Part shown: positions 4,348 through 8,386 of the stretch, one piece after another
Layout of the letters: the number at the start of each line of letters is the position of its first letter
How positions within the stretch are numbered: position 1 is the stretch's first letter
DNA from: Bacteroidota bacterium
Lineage (GTDB): Bacteria; Bacteroidota; Bacteroidia; JACCXN01
Length of the DNA stretch: 8,386 bases
Assembly (NCBI GenBank): GCA_013696965.1
Contig: JACCXN010000096.1
Span: 1-8,386, forward strand
Reading direction: 5' to 3'
Notes under the pieces: model-generated
Database searches by the model: none
Told to the model about the DNA's origin: nothing
Seen by the model: the letters and a program-made list of their open reading frames with translations, nothing else
Program-made: the position numbers and the translations under genes

Positions 4348-6423
4348 TTACTGATAAATTATTTTACTCATTCTCACATTCTCTCCATCTGAAATTTTTA
4401 TAAAATACATCCCTTTGGAATATGAGTTAATATTTATTGAGATATTAAATTCATTTGTCTGTATTTTTTGAAACACAACTTTTCCTAAAGCATCAAGTAC
4501 ATAAATATCAATAAGTTTTGAATTGTGTTGAGGAATGGTTACAGTAAATATGCCGCTGTTGGGATTAGGATAGATACTGAACATATCATTAAGAATAATG
4601 CTATTTCCCTCATCAGTCTTTTTGGAATCACTATTAGTAGTAACCTCACTATTTTCAGTAGGAGTACCTGTACTAAACACAGTTAGTGGATTATCATAAT
4701 CTTCCTCTCCTCCAGAACTTCTTCCATTACCACAACCTCTTAAACATCCTTGAGTGGTTGCCCTGAAATTACTACCTGCAACTGCTCTAAACCCTGGGCC
4801 TAAACGAACTATAGGAGCATTAAAAGTAACTGATGTTCCGGTCTGAACAGTAACATTGTTTGCTGCCTCTATGGTAGTTGTTGCTTCATATACACCATTA
4901 TAAGTTCTTGTACCTGCATTGGAAGGATTAGTGATGGCATTAACATTAGCACTTGTGTGCAAATCATTTGTATTTGAAAAATTCCAACTTACTCTACAAG
5001 GCTCATCTCCACCCATTGCCGATATCCATAAATTAGAGGTACTATTAGGACTTAGCCAATCTCTAAGTCTTGAAGTAGATGAACTACCCTCATCCCATGA
5101 AGCAGCAAAGCGGCCATAATAATCAGGCTCGTCAGAATCATCTCCGCAAAAACTCCATCCTCCCCATAATTGACCTATTACTCTTCCGCTTGCATCATAT
5201 ATGGGTGAACCAGAAGACCCTCGCGCAGTAACTCCAGATTCCCATTCAACTCTCCAAGCTTTAGTTCCCGATACTCCATTTAAAAACCATGTTTGTAAGT
5301 ATTTTGTCCTATCAAGTTTTTTCTCGTAAAAAGAAATCTTTTTTATATCTCCATTTGGATGGTGTATGCCTACTCCAGAATTTGGCCTATCATCCGAATT
5401 GTCAAAACCATTAAAATACGTATTAAAATTACCTGGAGGTCTATCGTTTAATTCTATTAAAGCAAAATCGGAATTAGATCTTTTTGATCTAATTATTGAA
5501 CCTGAAATAGAAAAAGTGGTTGGTGGAGGAGTGGAGGGAACTGAACAATCCTGACTTTGATAGTTAAAAATATATACCCAATCATTTATAGTAAAGCCGG
5601 CATCAGTCGTACCCTCTACACAATGATTGGCTGTAAGAAAATATGGTCGTAAGTCTCTTCTTTCATTTGTAATTAATGAACCCGTACATAAAGCAAGGAG
5701 ATGATCAGAATTATCATCGATCAAAGCAATTAATGCAACACTTCGTCTTTGATTACACCAATTATTACCCTCAGGACATCTAACATTGATATGACAATCC
5801 TCGGAAGTCCCAAAAGTTCCGTCACCATAACCATCAATTATATGATTTCTGGTAAAAACATCTTTATAGGAGTGTATAAATGCCGATAAACTTAATTCAG
5901 GAGTAGAATTCACATTCGGAGGCTCATTATATTCTATTATTATTGATTCTCCAACAATTGGCCCTATAGAAAATCTCTTATTAGCTTTATTATTTATTTC
6001 TGTAAAGGCTCCTAAAATTTGTTTTTTATCACCACTATATGCGTAGAGTTTTGATCCTGTGGGCAAATAAAATGTATCAAATATTAGAAATCCAGAATAT
6101 GAACCAATTGAAGTAAGTTGAAGTCTCCAGATTTTGCTTCCATCAGGTAAAGTCTCCCAACTTCCTGAATTGTTTATTCTGTAATCAATTTTGATTGGAA
6201 CGGCAAAAGTATATCCCTTTGATGCTTCTCTTGCATTGATTGAATCCTTTTTCAATAACTCTTTATTGTTTAAGGATGGTAATATAATTGTTTCAATATT
6301 TCTTGCATCAAGCTGGGTACTATTAGAAATACTTAATGGGATTCCTTTCTCAGAAATTTGCGAATAAGCAAAAACAGTCGTCAGTATTAAACCTGCTCCG
6401 GATATTATTTTTTTTAAATTCAT
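4348..6423 (-). CDS. T9SS-secreted lysyl-endopeptidase-like serine protease
   Basis: This 691-residue protein has a signal peptide (1-21, F-A-Y-S-Q). An N-terminal propeptide-like region at about 70-170 has SWE-LPDGSKIWRL and GFLIFDTFYLPTGSKLYAYS. A chymotrypsin-fold domain spans about 225-470. The catalytic triad is seen as His267 (LTANHC), Asp319 (SNSDFALIEL) and Ser404 (GSSGSP). The CTGSLITN block before the His motif and YGRFAASWD ... LRDWLSP after the Ser motif are typical of lysyl endopeptidase / Achromobacter protease I relatives. Cleavage after lysine is family-based inference. Residues 490-560 form a beta-rich linker ending GPGFRAVAGSNFRA. Residues 615-691 (IYPNPNSGIFTV ... GMYFIKISDG ... 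KIIYQ) are a type A T9SS sorting domain, so the enzyme is probably secreted or attached to the cell surface. The ATG at 6423 lies 2 bp after the upstream lipoprotein gene, implying cotranscription and perhaps translational coupling. Confidence 0.93.
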   Translation of the reverse strand: MNLKKIISGAGLILTTVFAYSQISEKGIPLSISNSTQLDARNIETIILPSLNNKELLKKDSINAREASKGYTFAVPIKIDYRINNSGSWETLPDGSKIWRLQLTSIGSYSGFLIFDTFYLPTGSKLYAYSGDKKQILGAFTEINNKANKRFSIGPIVGESIIIEYNEPPNVNSTPELSLSAFIHSYKDVFTRNHIIDGYGDGTFGTSEDCHINVRCPEGNNWCNQRRSVALIALIDDNSDHLLALCTGSLITNERRDLRPYFLTANHCVEGTTDAGFTINDWVYIFNYQSQDCSVPSTPPPTTFSISGSIIRSKRSNSDFALIELNDRPPGNFNTYFNGFDNSDDRPNSGVGIHHPNGDIKKISFYEKKLDRTKYLQTWFLNGVSGTKAWRVEWESGVTARGSSGSPIYDASGRVIGQLWGGWSFCGDDSDEPDYYGRFAASWDEGSSSTSRLRDWLSPNSTSNLWISAMGGDEPCRVSWNFSNTNDLHTSANVNAITNPSNAGTRTYNGVYEATTTIEAANNVTVQTGTSVTFNAPIVRLGPGFRAVAGSNFRATTQGCLRGCGNGRSSGGEEDYDNPLTVFSTGTPTENSEVTTNSDSKKTDEGNSIILNDMFSIYPNPNSGIFTVTIPQHNSKLIDIYVLDALGKVVFQKIQTNEFNISININSYSKGMYFIKISDGENVRMSKIIYQ

Positions 6424-6425
6424 AA

Positions 6426-6887
6426 TTAATATTTTACCTTAAATTCAATCAAATTATTTGAAGGTGTTTTTGGAATCAAAGCCCAATTTGATATGGGAAA
6501 TATTGCTCTTTCATTTGTTTCCACTAAAGAAATTTTATATAAATATTTTTTTTCTATCTCATGGAAACAAACCTTCTTGATATACTTGTAATTTTTTTTT
6601 CTTTCTGGGTAGGGTTTTAAATATTGTCCTAAAAGAGTCTTCTGAGTAAAATCAATATTTGGAAGCACAACGGCTGAATCAAGATTGAAACTTTTAAATA
6701 TTTCCTGATAAGTAGAATCATCTTGGATTATATATTCAGCATTTGTAAAAGGGATTTGAGGTAGGTTTATATTTTCAAATTCTACGGATGAATATTCTTT
6801 AGAACAAATATTTACTTCATCTTTTCTGCAACTATTATTAAATATTAAAATAATCAACAGAGAATAATATAGTGCCATTTTTTTCAT
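6426..6887 (-). CDS. Surface lipoprotein upstream of the protease, PrcB-like pattern
   Basis: This 153-residue lipoprotein has the lipobox F-N-N-S-C with Cys20. It is followed by R-K-D-E, matching the K-(D/E)2 export signal described in Bacteroidota for lipoproteins flipped to the outer face. The mature part has YIIQDDSTYQEIF (53-65), LPNIDFTQKTLLGQYL near 76-91 and NWALIPKTPSNNLIEFKV at the end. The pattern of a 'question' segment, a P-x-IDF-x-x-x-TLLG core and a late NW-x-L-P-K block recalls a widespread Bacteroidota lipoprotein family and, loosely, PrcB-like domains; I could not test this. The gene ends 2 bp before the protease start, so the two are translated from one transcript. A role as partner, anchor or inhibitor of the protease is inference from this arrangement. 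Confidence 0.8.
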   Translation of the reverse strand: MKKMALYYSLLIILIFNNSCRKDEVNICSKEYSSVEFENINLPQIPFTNAEYIIQDDSTYQEIFKSFNLDSAVVLPNIDFTQKTLLGQYLKPYPERKKNYKYIKKVCFHEIEKKYLYKISLVETNERAIFPISNWALIPKTPSNNLIEFKVKY

Positions 6888-6976
6888 AATTATCTAATTT
6901 TTAATCCTTGGAATTTCAATTTTTTATAAATCTTCTTTATTGACTTTAAATGCCAATATTTAAAAATACACAAGTA

Positions 6977-7030
6977 TTATTTTCTTTCCAATTCTTCTAT
7001 TCTTTCTCTTAGCAATTTATTCTCTTTAAT
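6977..7030 (-). pseudogene. Coiled-coil C-terminus remnant
   Basis: After the stop of the GIGT-repeat gene and three more in-frame stops, the same frame resumes for 17 codons reading IKENKLLRERIEELERK and a stop. This is the ending usual for coiled-coil tails of Bacteroidota tail-fibre-like proteins, and it differs from the tail of the intact gene (ELNFLKIHVEKNQK). There is no start codon or signal, so it cannot be a gene. It is most likely the remains of a paralogous tail left by recombination or decay. Confidence 0.5.
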
Positions 7031-7058
7031 TTAACTGAAAAACATTATTAAGAGAGTT

Positions 7059-7086
7059 CAAACTTATTACTTCTGATTCTTTTCAA
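7059..7086 (-). promoter_or_regulatory. Possible promoter for the lipoprotein-protease operon
   Basis: On the minus strand TTG (7086-7084) is followed after 17 bases by TAAGTTTG (7066-7059), a match to TAnnTTTG with a short spacer. It overlaps the end of the upstream gene and would leave a leader of about 165 nt. No better candidate is seen closer to 6887. Confidence 0.3.
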
Positions 7087-8251
7087 CGTGAATTTTAAGA
7101 AAATTCAATTCTTCAATCAATTTTTGATTTATTTTCTTCAATTCCTCTTGTTCTTTTAGAAGTAATTGTATTTTTTCCTCATGTTGAATTTGATAAAGAC
7201 TTATTTCTTCTATATTTTGCAATAATCCTTCAGCAGTTTCGGTGATTCCCATTCCATTTTCTTGCATGTCGCTGGCAGGCTTAATATAAGGAAGATGTTT
7301 CTTTTCAAGAATAAAAGTTTTTCTTTCTTGCAGTGAAGGCAATTTATAATTGTTGTCGAAAACAAAATCACATCCTGTGGCAGTTACTATAACATCCGTT
7401 GCTCTTATTTGACCATTAACTTGTAATTTTGATTGAGGAGAGTTACATCCAATTCCAACATTGCCATTTACATCTATCATCATTCTAAATCCATACCCAA
7501 TTTCTCCAATACCAAATCTTCCCCCACCTGCATATTGAATCTGAGATTCCCTTACACCACCACTTGTTACAGCCATCAAAGTTAGTCGGGAACCAAGAGT
7601 GCTTGTAAATATATCGATGCTTTGGTTACCCGCTCCTCTAATTTCAAGTTTTGCTCCAGGTATTGATGTTCCAATACCTATATTGCCATTGCTTCCAACA
7701 TGGAATCTTGATCCAGAAATTTGTATATTCCCTCTTACATCAAGGCTCGATTGAGGATTATCAGTTCCAATTCCAACACTTGCAGGACATGAATTTCCTG
7801 TATAAATAACACCAGATTTATATGCCCAAGCAGGAGTAACAAGTGTATATAAAGGATTATCTGGATGGCTTGGAAGCCCTTCCCAGCAATCAGTAGCAAA
7901 CAAACGTGCAATTAATTGATCAGTTGACAGAGGTGATAGTTTTCCATTCGGAGATATTTCAATTAATCTTTTTTCGTTTGGGAGTCCAATAAGTTTATCT
8001 AAAAAAATATCTTTTCTAATTTTTACATCTCCCTCTTTAGTGATCTCCACCCTTGTCGTATCTGCTGTAATAATTGATAAATCAGAATTTGTTTTTAGTC
8101 CTAATTGCTCTGTAGTATTTGAAGAAATGTTTCCGCCCATTTTAAAATGGATTGGAGGCTGTCCTTGCCCTTGGCTAAAAGCATTATAAGTGAAATTTGT
8201 AAATAACAATAACAAAACCACATTAAGTAAAAAGTGTAAATTATTTTTCAT
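7067..8251 (-). CDS. Secreted GIGT-repeat, tail-fibre-like protein with coiled-coil C-terminus
   Basis: This 394-residue protein starts at the ATG at 8251, which is directly followed by a clear signal peptide (MKNNLHFLLNVVLLLLF ... AFSQ). A 32-codon extension to 8347 is possible only from a TTG start and translates tandem repeats and part of a palindrome, so I reject it. The middle has three GIG(T/C)-x-x-P-x-x-x-L-x-(V/I)-x-G motifs (about 160, 192 and 265), the usual signature of Bacteroidota tail-fibre-like or 'cell wall surface anchor' proteins. About residue 293 onward (CDFVFDNNYKLPSLQERKTF, KKHLPYIKPA) is the family's C-terminal domain, here without the full autocleaving S74 peptidase. 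Residues 333-394 form a coiled coil, likely a trimerisation stalk. No T9SS sorting domain is present. The precise role is unknown, and nothing suggests a prophage here. Confidence 0.85.
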   Translation of the reverse strand: MKNNLHFLLNVVLLLLFTNFTYNAFSQGQGQPPIHFKMGGNISSNTTEQLGLKTNSDLSIITADTTRVEITKEGDVKIRKDIFLDKLIGLPNEKRLIEISPNGKLSPLSTDQLIARLFATDCWEGLPSHPDNPLYTLVTPAWAYKSGVIYTGNSCPASVGIGTDNPQSSLDVRGNIQISGSRFHVGSNGNIGIGTSIPGAKLEIRGAGNQSIDIFTSTLGSRLTLMAVTSGGVRESQIQYAGGGRFGIGEIGYGFRMMIDVNGNVGIGCNSPQSKLQVNGQIRATDVIVTATGCDFVFDNNYKLPSLQERKTFILEKKHLPYIKPASDMQENGMGITETAEGLLQNIEEISLYQIQHEEKIQLLLKEQEELKKINQKLIEELNFLKIHVEKNQK

Positions 8252-8267
8252 GGGAATAAATGTAATC

Positions 8268-8339
8268 GGTAAATAGCAATACACAACTTTTGGTAAATAA
8301 GAATACACAGAAAATGGAAACAAGAGTGCACAGCTTTTA
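8268..8339. repeat. Three 24-bp tandem repeats upstream of the GIGT-repeat gene
   Basis: Units start at 8268, 8292 and 8316 with exact 24-bp spacing. The first two share GGTAAATAnnAATACACA. The third is diverged (GGAAACAAGAGTGCACAG). They lie 16 bp or more upstream of the gene start and may be regulatory iterons or simply an expanding minisatellite. The 24-bp period keeps any reading frame open, which explains the spurious upstream extension. Confidence 0.6.
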
Positions 8340-8375
8340 AACTTCAAAGGGGGTACCCCCTTTGAAGTTTAAAAG
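8334..8375. repeat. Perfect 42-bp palindrome
   Basis: The left half CTTTTAAACTTCAAAGGGGG plus T is followed with no spacer by its exact reverse complement; the centre is GGTACC at 8352-8357. It overlaps the third tandem repeat by 6 bp. It has no T-tract immediately outside the stem, so it is not a standard terminator. It could be a protein-binding site, an insertion-sequence end, a bidirectional terminator or an artefact of joining inverted sequence near the window end. Confidence 0.8.
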
Positions 8376-8386
8376 GATATTTGTCG

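Noticed and set aside
7067-8251. Prophage tail fibre
   Set aside because: There are no other phage genes. The protein has a Sec signal peptide, which phage tail proteins lack, and such GIGT-repeat proteins are common in Bacteroidota chromosomes.
8252-8347. N-terminal extension of the GIGT-repeat protein
   Set aside because: It needs a TTG start inside the palindrome and encodes the tandem repeats (VYSYLPKV/VYCYLPIT). The ATG at 8251 begins directly with a signal peptide.

Overview
The window looks like chromosomal DNA from a member of the Bacteroidota. The evidence is a type IX secretion (T9SS) type A sorting domain on a large protease, lipoproteins with acidic or K-D-E export signals after the lipobox cysteine, stand-alone secreted TonB-C proteins, AT-rich genes without Shine-Dalgarno sites, and several promoters of the TTG-N19-TAnnTTTG type. 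I cannot place it below phylum level.

Positions 1-4065, plus strand: an array. Three long non-coding modules (A, B, C) separate a MORN/YwqK-type lipoprotein gene (598-1518) from a two-gene operon of TonB-C-like secreted proteins (2216-3438). Each module is built on an imperfect palindrome of 127-129 bp (138-264, 1752-1880, 3694-3822) that begins TAACAYT and ends AACGTTA. Its arms pair over 18 positions with compensatory changes. It resembles an integron attC site. The start of each inter-palindrome unit (GTTATGCGG at A, GTTAGCCGT at B) is the exact reverse complement of the bases leading into the palindrome that closes the same unit (CCGCATAAC at B, ACGGCTAAC at C). This is the relation expected of an integron gene cassette that once existed as a circle. 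I therefore read 262-1877 and 1878-3819 as two cassettes. They differ from textbook cassettes in three ways: they are larger, they carry long conserved flanking arms (about 250 bp after the site, about 210 bp before it), and there is a Bacteroidota promoter inside the palindrome loop pointing at the next gene. No integrase gene is visible.

Positions 4066-8386, minus strand: ordinary-looking Bacteroidota genes. A surface lipoprotein (6426-6887) and a T9SS-secreted lysyl-endopeptidase-like serine protease (4348-6423) sit 2 bp apart as an operon. Upstream is a secreted protein with GIGT repeats and a C-terminal coiled coil (7067-8251). An in-frame coiled-coil remnant lies just past its stop. Its 5' side holds three 24-bp tandem repeats and a perfect 42-bp palindrome at the window edge. 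The third palindrome is followed by a conserved right arm but no plus-strand gene, so the array appears to end, or to be broken, between 4065 and 4347.
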